The notes below the pieces were generated by a model that saw only the letters and a list, made by a program, of their open reading frames with translations, was not told the origin of the DNA and made no database searches. Of a stretch of DNA of 64,000 nt, positions 10,345-17,930 are shown piece by piece. Source of the stretch: Phyllobacterium sp. 21LDTY02-6 (GTDB lineage Bacteria > Pseudomonadota > Alphaproteobacteria > Rhizobiales > Rhizobiaceae). The position numbers were made by a program, and so were the translations under genes. The stretch's first letter is position 1, and the number at the start of each line of letters is the position of its first letter. The stretch is taken from positions 310,001 to 374,000 of the forward strand of contig NZ_JAMJWD020000004.1 in the NCBI RefSeq assembly GCF_023554255.2. The letters are read 5' to 3'.

Positions 10345-11854
10345 GGGTGCCCCTGTTTTCTCCGCCATTGGGGCGGAACCAGCGATTGCGCCAGGCGCCG
10401 TCACGCGACATCAATTCGGTCAATATGCCTTCACGCAGGCCGCGATCCGCCACGCGCAGCTTCTGGCTCGGCCAGACATTGCGTATGGCATCGAGTATGG
10501 CGCAGCCCGCAAGAACAAGATCCGCCCTGTCGGCGCCGATGCAGGGATTTGCCACCCGCTCGTCAAAGCTCCAGGACAGCAGCCTGCTCGTCATCTCGGT
10601 CACGTCGTCATTCTCCATCCAGATGCCGTCGATCCTGCGCCGATCATAGCGCTCGAGGCCAAGATGGATGCCGGCAAGCGTCGTCACTGTTCCGGAAGTG
10701 CCGAGGAGGTGGAAATTGCGGCTCTTCACCAGGTCGCCGAGCTTGTTGCGCTCGCTGAACGCGCTGATGAGTTCGGAAACATGCGCCACCATCACCGCGA
10801 AATTGTCGGAGGTCACGTCGCGCCCGCCGAAACGCTCGGCAAGCGTGACGACACCGACCGGCAGCGATGTCCAGGCGATGATATGCTCCGCCAATCGTGG
10901 CGAACGGCGCTCCGAAACATCGATCAGCGCGATCTCTGACGAACCGCCGCCGATATCGAAGAGGACGACCGCTTCCGTCTCGCGCTCGACCAGCGTGCCG
11001 CAGCCGGAAACAGCGAGGCGCGCCTCGGTCTGCCGGTTGATGATCTCGAGGTCGAGCCCCGTTTCCCGCTTCACCCGGTCGAGGAACTCCGCACCATTGG
11101 AAGCCTGGCGGCAGGCCTCGGTGGCGATCAAGCGGGCCCTGCGCACATCGTGATTGTGCAACTTGTCGCGGCATATCTTCAGCGCCTCTATGGCGCGGTT
11201 CATCGCGTTCTCGTTGAGCCGGCCGGTGGCGCCGAGACCCTCGCCGAGCCTCACGATGCGGGAGAATGCGTCGATGACGCGGAACTGGCCGGGTCTTGTC
11301 GGAGAGGCGACGAGCAGGCGGCAATTATTGGTGCCAAGATCGAGCGCCGCATAGAGCGGCGCGCGCGCCGGGCGGTCATCGCTTCGGCGGCGCTCATGAT
11401 CGAGCCTCTGCGTGAGCGCCTGCTGCTCGGCAGGCTGTGCCGCCGGCTGCGCATGTCCGGCCGCATTGCGGCCACGGCGGCGCGAACGATTGCTGCGGCG
11501 CTTCTTCGCTGCTGCCGGCGCTGGATTGGTGGTTTCGGCGGCGACGGCAACGGCCTGTTCAGGCACGCACATGCCAGCGCCGGAAGCCTGTTTCGACTTG
11601 CCACGCTTGCGCCTGCGCGCTCGCTTCTTGCGATTTTCCTCGAAGCGTCCTGCTCCGGATTCGGTTGCGCTCGCCTTTGCTGGCTCCATGCCACGGGCCG
11701 ACCGCTCCAAATCCTTGTCGGCAAGGCCGATCGCGCCGTTTGGCACGCTGCTATTGCCGGACGCCCCATCATGTGGCGCGGAATTCGCGCCGGGCCTGGG
11801 GTCTTTCACAACTTCTTCCTTCGGCGCCGCGCGAACCATCCAGGACGCAAGCAA
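10337..11854 (-). CDS. Ppx/GppA-family phosphatase with long basic N-terminal extension
   Basis: A 505-aa member of the exopolyphosphatase/guanosine pentaphosphate phosphohydrolase family. The ASKHA-fold core begins near residue 165 with [14 protein letters not shown] and continues with [26 protein letters not shown] and [14 protein letters not shown], all standard motifs. The core lacks the C-terminal HD-like domain of E. coli Ppx/GppA and ends near residue 500. The first ~165 residues are low-complexity, rich in Lys/Arg/Ala/Ser (runs such as [13 protein letters not shown] and [14 protein letters not shown]), and are probably disordered and able to bind nucleic acid or polyphosphate. Whether polyphosphate or (p)ppGpp is the substrate cannot be decided. 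It overlaps rlmE by 8 bp. The exact start is uncertain because the extension has no conserved landmark. Confidence 0.9.
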   Translation of the reverse strand: MLASWMVRAAPKEEVVKDPRPGANSAPHDGASGNSSVPNGAIGLADKDLERSARGMEPAKASATESGAGRFEENRKKRARRRKRGKSKQASGAGMCVPEQAVAVAAETTNPAPAAAKKRRSNRSRRRGRNAAGHAQPAAQPAEQQALTQRLDHERRRSDDRPARAPLYAALDLGTNNCRLLVASPTRPGQFRVIDAFSRIVRLGEGLGATGRLNENAMNRAIEALKICRDKLHNHDVRRARLIATEACRQASNGAEFLDRVKRETGLDLEIINRQTEARLAVSGCGTLVERETEAVVLFDIGGGSSEIALIDVSERRSPRLAEHIIAWTSLPVGVVTLAERFGGRDVTSDNFAVMVAHVSELISAFSERNKLGDLVKSRNFHLLGTSGTVTTLAGIHLGLERYDRRRIDGIWMENDDVTEMTSRLLSWSFDERVANPCIGADRADLVLAGCAILDAIRNVWPSQKLRVADRGLREGILTELMSRDGAWRNRWFRPNGGENRGTHG

Positions 11855-11941
11855 GGCGCTTTCTCAATTAACGTTGTCCTTAATGTAACATGGATTGACG
11901 AATATCCAAGCGATCAAATTGACCTGCCGGGAGTCGCCGGG

Positions 11942-12877
11942 TCAGATGAGATCGGGCGCGATCTCCCGGATGCGGGCGAGCGTGTCCGTCGTGGCCGCCC
12001 AGCCCGTGGCCTCGAGGCGCGCCGGGCTCGCGACGAGATCACCGTTCATCGTCTGCCACTGCCTGCTATGTCCCGTTGCCCGCGCCAGGACGTCGAACAG
12101 CGCGGGCGGAAGCCGGAAAAGCGCCGGGGCCCTGCCCTGGCCTTCGCGCATCGCTGTCAATATGTCGGCGACGGTGACAGGATTGCGGTCCGAAACCAGG
12201 AAAGTCCCGCCATCGGTGCGACCTTCGCCAAGGCAATGCAATATGGCGCGGCAGAGGGCGGAACGATCCAATAGCGAGCGACGGCCCTTGATGGACGCGA
12301 AGGGCAGCGGAACGGGGAGCCGCGCCAGCCGCGCCAGAGCCGCGATATTGCCCTTGGCCCCCGATCCATAGACGACGACGGGGCGCAGAATGGTGTGCTT
12401 CCGGGGCAGGACGGTCCTGACCTCCATTTCCGCCTGGAGCTTGCTCCTGCCGTAATCATCCGTCGGCCTCGGCTCGTCCGATTCGCGCAAGATGCCGTCG
12501 CGCGCGCTCGCGGCCTGCGCCCGAACGGATGAGAGAAAGACGAATTTGCCCGGGATCGTCGCGCTGGCGCGCGCCAGTTCCGCCGTCAGCCGGTAATTGG
12601 CGGCGTGATAGGCGGCCGCCGCCTCGGCGCCGGGGAGGCTCGTATGGGCGATCGCCGCCAGATGGACGACATGATCGACATCCTGCAACAAGGCCGGGAA
12701 CGCCCCGGGCGCCGCATCGGGTGCGGGCAGCTGCCGCGCTGGCACATTGCCGGCGGCCAGCATCGCCGGATGGCGCACGGCCGCGATCGGCTCGTAGCCC
12801 GCGGCGCGCAGATGCTCGAGCAGTTCTGTTCCGACAAAGCCGGCTGCGCCGGTGACGAGGACGGTTTGTGCCATCAT
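11942..12877 (-). CDS. NAD-dependent epimerase/dehydratase (extended SDR)
   Basis: A 311-aa extended short-chain dehydrogenase of the UDP-sugar epimerase type. The NAD-binding motif VTGAAGFVGTELL is at residues ~7-19, the serine of FLSSVRAQA near 118, and the catalytic YGRSKLQAE near 145; ILRPVVVYGSGAKGN is the usual substrate-binding stretch. Relatives sit in O-antigen and exopolysaccharide gene clusters and act on nucleotide sugars, but here the gene stands alone next to ppx/gppA, so the substrate is open. The paired ATGs at 12877 and 12874 are equally placed; a further upstream start would lack a ribosome site. Confidence 0.85.
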   Translation of the reverse strand: MMAQTVLVTGAAGFVGTELLEHLRAAGYEPIAAVRHPAMLAAGNVPARQLPAPDAAPGAFPALLQDVDHVVHLAAIAHTSLPGAEAAAAYHAANYRLTAELARASATIPGKFVFLSSVRAQAASARDGILRESDEPRPTDDYGRSKLQAEMEVRTVLPRKHTILRPVVVYGSGAKGNIAALARLARLPVPLPFASIKGRRSLLDRSALCRAILHCLGEGRTDGGTFLVSDRNPVTVADILTAMREGQGRAPALFRLPPALFDVLARATGHSRQWQTMNGDLVASPARLEATGWAATTDTLARIREIAPDLI

Positions 12878-13062
12878 GACCCCATGTTCAAGCCCAACCC
12901 CTAAGCGTTCCGGCGCCAATCATCAAGGCTCGTCCCCACGGAACGATATCCGAGCGGCCGCATTCAGTCTGCACATTCCTGCACTCCCGCCAACAGATGT
13001 TCCGATTGATAATTCACGTATAAGTTGTATTACACGGACCGAACAATTTTGAGACGAACCAG

Positions 13063-13251
13063 ATGTATCATGACGATCCCCAGCCCAATAAATGGGTGCA
13101 TCTGTTTGTCCTTGCGGTCTTCGTGATTGTCTTTCTCATCATCGTCTGGCTCGTCGGCGCCACTTTCGGACGCCCTACTCCCCGGCAGGATGCTGCGGAA
13201 CCCATCGACCTCTCCCGCGTTGAGATGAGCCGCTTCGGCAGGAAGTCTTAA
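13063..13251 (+). CDS. Small single-pass membrane protein, unknown function
   Basis: A 62-aa open frame with a short polar N-terminus, one strongly hydrophobic helix (residues ~12-34, LFVLAVFVIVFLIIVW within it) and a polar tail of about 28 residues, so it should be a single-pass inner-membrane protein. No family is recognised. The ribosome site is weak, but the amino-acid composition is that of a real membrane peptide, and a second tiny membrane peptide follows 62 bp downstream. The region around it is more AT-rich than neighbouring genes. It could be a conserved hypothetical of the order; no function is proposed. Confidence 0.5.
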   Translation: MYHDDPQPNKWVHLFVLAVFVIVFLIIVWLVGATFGRPTPRQDAAEPIDLSRVEMSRFGRKS

Positions 13252-13313
13252 TGTTTCGGCCATAGACTGGCCCGATGTTCGAGACCTTGCTGGCGCACAA
13301 CAGGAGGCCGAAA

Positions 13314-13397
13314 ATGTATTCGAGAACGACGAATTTCTGGATGAACCTGGCCATCTTCGCCGTGTTTCTGACGCTTCTGTTCATGCTGAACCCATAG
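13314..13397 (+). CDS. 27-aa membrane microprotein with perfect Shine-Dalgarno
   Basis: An ATG at 13314 follows AGGAGG (13302-13307) with a six-base spacer, the strongest ribosome site seen in this part of the window. It opens a 27-codon frame ending in TAG at 13397. The peptide begins MYSRTTNFWMN and then forms one hydrophobic helix (LAIFAVFLTLLFML) ending NP. Below the usual size limit of gene finders, it looks like a single-pass inner-membrane microprotein. It shares strand and orientation with the 62-aa membrane protein just upstream. No family is recognised; function is unknown. Confidence 0.55.
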   Translation: MYSRTTNFWMNLAIFAVFLTLLFMLNP

Positions 13398-13473
13398 GCC
13401 GCGGCAGCTGGCAGGGCGGCAATGAGCCGTTGCCCATGCCGGCCTGCCGCTTTCAGCCGCCATCATCAAACTA

Positions 13474-13488
13474 GAACAAAAGTAGAAC
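13474..13488. promoter_or_regulatory. LexA (SOS) box, alphaproteobacterial GAAC-N7-GAAC type
   Basis: The sequence GAAC-AAAAGTA-GAAC is an exact match to the alphaproteobacterial LexA recognition pattern (GTTC-N7-GTTC read on the other strand), with the favoured flanks A before and AA after the motif. It lies 57 bp upstream of the 64-aa gene at 13546. That the site is bound is inference. Confidence 0.6.
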
Positions 13489-13545
13489 AAAACTCTTTTC
13501 AAGCTTCGCGCGCTATGGCACTCTTATCCCGAAAGGAGAGTCCTG

Positions 13546-13740
13546 ATGAACGCCATATCGAGACAGCCCGAAGACGAGATAGATGAAGCCCTTGCCTATC
13601 ATCAGGGCGATGCCAGAGCCACGGTCGCAGCCCTTTTGGCAGAGCGGGATTATCTGCTGCGGGAGATCGAATATGCCTCCCTCGCCATGTCCTATGGCTT
13701 TGCCCGCGGCTGGAAGCCCGGGCGCGGCGAGCGCAGATAA
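13546..13740 (+). CDS. Small hypothetical protein behind a LexA box
   Basis: A 64-aa soluble acidic/helical protein preceded by AAGGAG eight bases before the ATG, so translation is well supported. It has two likely helices: residues ~8-30 (DEIDEALAYHQGDARATVAA) and ~32-50 (ERDYLLREIEYASLAMSY), then a Gly/Arg-rich end. No known domain is recognised. The GAAC-N7-GAAC motif upstream suggests damage induction through LexA. It is neither an obvious toxin nor a polymerase accessory protein; it may be a small regulator or division inhibitor, but there is no direct evidence. A terminator-like hairpin lies 120 bp downstream. Confidence 0.7.
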   Translation: MNAISRQPEDEIDEALAYHQGDARATVAALLAERDYLLREIEYASLAMSYGFARGWKPGRGERR

Positions 13741-13859
13741 TCGCTTCCCCGGCTTGAAAAGCGCAAGACGCACCCCATATCAGGTTCAACACAGCATCAT
13801 GCTGAAGTTCTCGTTCCGGCTTTGACCACGGATGTACTGGCACTGCCGAGAATGAAAGG

Positions 13860-13888
13860 AAGGTCGGGTTTTCCCGGCCTTTTGTTTT
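13860..13888 (+). terminator. Rho-independent terminator
   Basis: AAGGTCGGG, a TTTT loop, and CCCGGCCTT form a nine-base stem with one G-T pair, followed by a T-rich tract. It ends the transcript of the 64-aa gene or of an RNA between 13741 and 13860, before dadA. Confidence 0.7.
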
Positions 13889-14011
13889 ATCGGCTGTCGG
13901 TCATTTGCGCGCAGTGGCAAGATTGCTCTGGAAAGAAGCCGCGCGCCACTCCAAGATGCTCCCCGACGGCGCCGATGGCAAAGGCCGTTTTCTTTGAAGG
14001 AGTCTCCCCCG

Positions 14012-15268
14012 ATGAAGGTTCTGGTTCTGGGTAGTGGCGTCGTTGGCGTTACATCCGCATGGTATTTGACGCAGGCCGGCCATGAGGTCACCGTCGTCGA
14101 TCGTCAGCCAGGACCCGCACGGGAGACGAGCTTTGCCAATGCCGGCGAGATTTCGCCCGGCTATTCCTCACCCTGGGCCGGACCGGGCATTCCGCTAAAG
14201 GCCATCAAGTGGATGTTGATGCATTTCGGTCCCCTGGTGGTGCGGCCGAAGCTCGATCCCTACATGGCGCTGTGGCTCGTCAAGATGCTGCGCAACTGCA
14301 CCAATGCACGCTATGCGCGCAACAAGGCCCGCATGGTGCCGATCGCCGAATATAGCCGCGATACGCTGAAGGCCCTGCGCGCCGAAACGGGCATTGCCTA
14401 TGATGAGCGGGCGCTCGGCACGCTTCAGCTCTTCCGCGACCAGAAACAGTATGAAGGCACCGCCGGCGACATCAACGTCCTCAAGCAGTTCGGCGTGCCC
14501 TATGAGCTTCTCGATGCGGACGGCTGCATCACGGCCGAACCGGCATTGGCCAATGTGAAGGGCAAGTTCGTCGGCGGACTGCGCCTTCCGGGCGACGAAA
14601 CCGGCGATTGCCAGATCTTCACGGAGAAGCTGGCAGCGCGTTGCGCCGAAGCCGGCGTCAAATTCCTGTTCAATACGACGATCAACTCCATCAACACCAG
14701 CGGCAGCCGCATTGCCAGCGTGTCGACCGACAATGAAGAACTCACCGCCGATGCCTATGTCATGGCTTTCGGCAGCTATTCGCCGTTCCTGCTGCGCCGG
14801 ATCGGCGTCTACATTCCGGTCTATCCGGTGAAGGGCTATTCCATCACCGTCCCGATCAGCGATCCGGAAGGCGCGCCCGTCTCCACCGTCATGGACGAGA
14901 CCTACAAGGTAGCGATCACCCGGCTCGGCGATCGCATCCGCGCGGGCGGCACGGCCGAGATATCGGGCTTCGACCTGACCTTGCGCGAGGCACGGCGCGG
15001 CACGCTCGTCCATTCGGTCGGCGATCTGTTCCCCAATGGCGGCGACCTGTCCAAGGCGAGTTTCTGGACCGGTCTTCGCCCGATGACGCCGGACGGCCCG
15101 CCCATCATCGGTGGCGGCACCAGATATTCCAACCTCTACCTCAATACGGGACATGGGACGCTCGGCTGGACCATGTCCTGCGGCTCGGCCCGCGTCCTGT
15201 CGGACCTCGTCTCCGGCAAATCGCCCGATGTCGATCCCTCGGCGCTGAGCATCGCCCGCTATATGTGA
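14012..15268 (+). CDS. dadA: D-amino acid dehydrogenase
   Basis: DadA is an FAD-dependent, membrane-associated enzyme that oxidatively deaminates D-amino acids, mainly D-alanine, to 2-oxoacids and passes electrons to the respiratory chain. The 418-aa product begins with the FAD motif [15 protein letters not shown], followed by [21 protein letters not shown], the characteristic DadA segment, and ends with a [15 protein letters not shown] and [15 protein letters not shown] region that closes the FAD site. The start at 14012 follows AAGGAG; six upstream codons are open but lack a ribosome site. The alanine racemase and Lrp regulator often found beside dadA are absent, so D-alanine catabolism may be split in this genome. 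Confidence 0.93.
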   Translation: MKVLVLGSGVVGVTSAWYLTQAGHEVTVVDRQPGPARETSFANAGEISPGYSSPWAGPGIPLKAIKWMLMHFGPLVVRPKLDPYMALWLVKMLRNCTNARYARNKARMVPIAEYSRDTLKALRAETGIAYDERALGTLQLFRDQKQYEGTAGDINVLKQFGVPYELLDADGCITAEPALANVKGKFVGGLRLPGDETGDCQIFTEKLAARCAEAGVKFLFNTTINSINTSGSRIASVSTDNEELTADAYVMAFGSYSPFLLRRIGVYIPVYPVKGYSITVPISDPEGAPVSTVMDETYKVAITRLGDRIRAGGTAEISGFDLTLREARRGTLVHSVGDLFPNGGDLSKASFWTGLRPMTPDGPPIIGGGTRYSNLYLNTGHGTLGWTMSCGSARVLSDLVSGKSPDVDPSALSIARYM

Positions 15269-15429
15269 CGGCGGTTGGCGGCTGTCCCCGGCAGCCGCTA
15301 ACTTGCCGGATTCATTACAAATTGTTTAGGTTTTCATTCAGTTTTCGTTCATTTCCCAAGGCCTACAACTTAGGCGTGCTTTGCACCATGGCCTTCCTCC
15401 CCGGCCATGCCACCAACGAGGAAACGAAA

Positions 15430-15765
15430 ATGAAGAAAATTGCTCTTGTGGCGATCGCCCTTTCACTGGCCGCGACGCCCGTCGCCTTCGCCCAGCAACG
15501 GCACGACAGCGGACGGCATTATGGCCATCAGCAGGAACGCGTGGTCAAGAAGCGGATCGTGACCAAGAAGGTCGTGGTCAAGAAGACGCGCTGGTCGCGC
15601 GGGCACAAGCTCCCGTCGCACTACCGCCGCAACGTCGTGCGCGACTACCATCGCCATCACCTGAAGGCACCGCCACGGGGTTACCAGTGGGTTCGCGCCG
15701 ACAATGATTACGTTCTCATCGGCATTACGTCGGGCCTGATCTCCGCTTTGGTCCAGGCGCGCTGA
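15430..15765 (+). CDS. RcnB-like small periplasmic protein
   Basis: A 111-aa secreted protein. Residues 1-20 form a signal peptide (KKIALVAIALSLAATPVAFA) and are followed by a His/Arg/Lys-rich stretch. The C-terminal third (PPRGYQWVRADNDYVLIG) is the RcnB-type motif, named after an E. coli periplasmic protein needed for nickel/cobalt homeostasis. Many alphaproteobacterial members have no link to metal efflux, so a metal role is only suggested by histidine content. The ATG at 15430 is preceded by GAGGAAA; the upstream frame lacks a signal peptide. It converges on pbpC across a bidirectional terminator. Confidence 0.78.
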   Translation: MKKIALVAIALSLAATPVAFAQQRHDSGRHYGHQQERVVKKRIVTKKVVVKKTRWSRGHKLPSHYRRNVVRDYHRHHLKAPPRGYQWVRADNDYVLIGITSGLISALVQAR

Positions 15766-15789
15766 GAACTGCTGGACAATCGTATGAAA

Positions 15790-15818
15790 AAGGCGGTGGC
15801 CCGAGCGGCCGCCGCCTT
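15790..15818. terminator. Bidirectional terminator between the RcnB-like gene and pbpC
   Basis: AAGGCGGTGGCC and GGCCGCCGCCTT pair (11 of 12) around a five-base loop; there is an A-rich run on the left and a T-rich run on the right, so it can stop transcription from both convergent genes. Confidence 0.75.
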
Positions 15819-15836
15819 GAATTTTCAAAGCCCTGA

Positions 15837-17930
15837 TCAAAGCCCCTGGTCGATGAATACGCGCACGCTCGCCGCACGGCCCGCGGCATCGATGACGGTG
15901 ATGGTCGAAAAGCCGCTGCCGTCCGGCACCCATTGATTGGTGCGGCGGCGCGAGGCCTGCGGCAGCGGCCTGCCATTTGCGAGCCAGCGGAACGGCGCCC
16001 TGCCGCCCTGCAATTTCAGCATCAGCGGGCTCGCAGCTTCGCCGCTTGCCGCGCCAAGTTCGACACGGGCACCTTCCGGCGGATAGACGATTTGCGGCGC
16101 GGGCTCCCGGGCAATGGCGACCGGCAGCCCGTTCGGACTGGTGGAAAAGCGCCGCTGGCTGATCGGCAACTGCGCCTGCGACAGGCGCACCGCACCGGCC
16201 GGCGCCGATGGCAGCGGCGTTGCCGCCACGCCTGACTTGGCGAACGCCTCGAACAGGATGGGTGCGGCCGTGCCAAACCCGGTTATGCCCGGGACGGCGC
16301 CATTATCGGCACGCCCGACCCAGACGCCCAGAACATGGGAGCCGTCGAAGCCGACGGACCAGGCATCGCGATAGCCATAGCTCGTGCCCGTCTTGTAGGC
16401 CAGCATGCGGCGGCTCGCGCCAAGCGGCGGCATCACGCCGGCGAGAATGTCGGAGACATGCCAGGCCGCCACTTCATCCAGCAGCGGCTGGCCTTCGACG
16501 ATGCGCGGCTGATCCCTCACGCCATCGCCGAGTTCCACCGCCCTGCCCCTGTTGGCAAGACCGGCATAGAGCTGCACCAGGTCCTTCAGCGTCATGCCGA
16601 CGCCGCCAAGGCCGATGGCAAGCCCCGGCGCCTCGTCGCGCGGCAGGACCGGGCGGACTTCCGCGCGCCGGAAACGCATCATCAGCCGGGCCGGGCCCAC
16701 CGTGTCGAGCAACCGGACCGCCGGCACATTCAACGACAATTGCAGCGCCTGGCGGACGCTGACATCGCCCTGGTAGCTCATGTCGAAATTCCGTGGCCGA
16801 TAACCGAAGAAATCCGATGGCCGGTCCTCGATGATCGTCTCCTGGCTCACCATGCCATCCTCGAAGGCGAGGCCATAGATGAACGGTTTCAATGTCGAGC
16901 CGGGTGAACGGTTGATGCGTGTCATGTCGATCCAGCCCGACCGGCCCGCATCGAAATAATCGGCCGAACCGACTTCCCCGACGATCTCGCCGGTGCGGAT
17001 ATCCGCCATGACCATTGCGACGGACACCTTGGGATCGAGGTGCATCGCTGCTTCGCGTGCGACCTGTTCCAGTCCTTGCTGGATGTCCAGGCGGATGGTG
17101 GTGCCATGCACGCGGCTGGCCGGCGCGCGCTTCACCGCAGCTTCGGCAAGATGGGCGGCAAGGGCGGGCAACTGCCGGCGAACCGACGCGACGGCGACGC
17201 GCCGTGCCCGGTCGGCCTCGTCAGCCTCTATCACGCGCGTTGCCGCAAGCCGGCCGAGCACGCGGTCGCGGGCAGCCTGCGCATTTTCGCGGTTGCGGTC
17301 CGGCCGCCGCCTTTCGGGAAGCTGTGGCAAAGCAACGAGAAGCGCGGCATCGGCTGCACTCAGCCGGCGCGGCTCCTTGCCAAGATAGGCAAGGCTCGCG
17401 GCGCGGACACCTTCGAGATTGCCGCCATAGGGCGCAAGCGTCAGATAGGCGTCGATGATCTGCGACTTGGACCGTCGCCGCTCGATCTGCAACGCGCGAA
17501 CCATCTGGCGAAGCTTGGCGCCGATGGAGCGGCCTTCGCGCGGTTCGATCAGCCGCGCCACCTGCATCGACAGCGTGGACCCGCCGGAGACGATGCGGCC
17601 ATGGCTCGCCAGCTGGAACGCGGCCCGCGCCAGCGCCAGCGGGTCGATGCCGCCATGCCTCCAGAAGCGCCTGTCCTCATAGGCGACAAGCATGTCGATG
17701 AACCTCGGATCCACTGCCGCCGCGGTCGTCGCAAGCCGCCAGCGGCCATCGGACGCCGCAAAGGCGCGCAACAGGCGGCCATCCGCATCCTTCACTTCGT
17801 TCGATACGTCGCCGGCCTTTTGCAGCGGCGGCGGAAAGGCCCGGTCCGCCGCATCAAGGCCAAAGGCGAGCGTCGCGGCCAGCACGAGATTGGCCGAAAC
17901 ACAGAGGCAGATTTTGCGCATGGACCACAT
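15837..17930 (-). CDS. pbpC: Penicillin-binding protein 1C (bifunctional class A PBP)
   Basis: A 697-aa bifunctional peptidoglycan synthase. One membrane anchor (residues ~5-25) precedes the GT51 glycosyltransferase domain, with the catalytic glutamate Glu85 in EDRRFWRHGGID and the motif GGSTLSMQ. The transpeptidase domain has Ser345 in SPGSTLKPF (Ser-x-x-Lys), SLN in LQLSLNVPA, and KTGTS near residue 515. The C-terminal ~90 residues form the BiPBP_C domain that marks PBP1C. The start ATG overlaps the stop of the upstream yfhM gene (TAATG), so the two are translated together, as in many proteobacteria where an alpha-2-macroglobulin-like protein partners PBP1C in a periplasmic defence or repair role. 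Confidence 0.95.
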   Translation of the reverse strand: MWSMRKICLCVSANLVLAATLAFGLDAADRAFPPPLQKAGDVSNEVKDADGRLLRAFAASDGRWRLATTAAAVDPRFIDMLVAYEDRRFWRHGGIDPLALARAAFQLASHGRIVSGGSTLSMQVARLIEPREGRSIGAKLRQMVRALQIERRRSKSQIIDAYLTLAPYGGNLEGVRAASLAYLGKEPRRLSAADAALLVALPQLPERRRPDRNRENAQAARDRVLGRLAATRVIEADEADRARRVAVASVRRQLPALAAHLAEAAVKRAPASRVHGTTIRLDIQQGLEQVAREAAMHLDPKVSVAMVMADIRTGEIVGEVGSADYFDAGRSGWIDMTRINRSPGSTLKPFIYGLAFEDGMVSQETIIEDRPSDFFGYRPRNFDMSYQGDVSVRQALQLSLNVPAVRLLDTVGPARLMMRFRRAEVRPVLPRDEAPGLAIGLGGVGMTLKDLVQLYAGLANRGRAVELGDGVRDQPRIVEGQPLLDEVAAWHVSDILAGVMPPLGASRRMLAYKTGTSYGYRDAWSVGFDGSHVLGVWVGRADNGAVPGITGFGTAAPILFEAFAKSGVAATPLPSAPAGAVRLSQAQLPISQRRFSTSPNGLPVAIAREPAPQIVYPPEGARVELGAASGEAASPLMLKLQGGRAPFRWLANGRPLPQASRRRTNQWVPDGSGFSTITVIDAAGRAASVRVFIDQGL

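Noticed and set aside
15278..15298. GCGGCTG/CAGCCGC hairpin after dadA as a terminator
   Set aside because: The stem is short and not followed by a T-tract, so termination is not supported.
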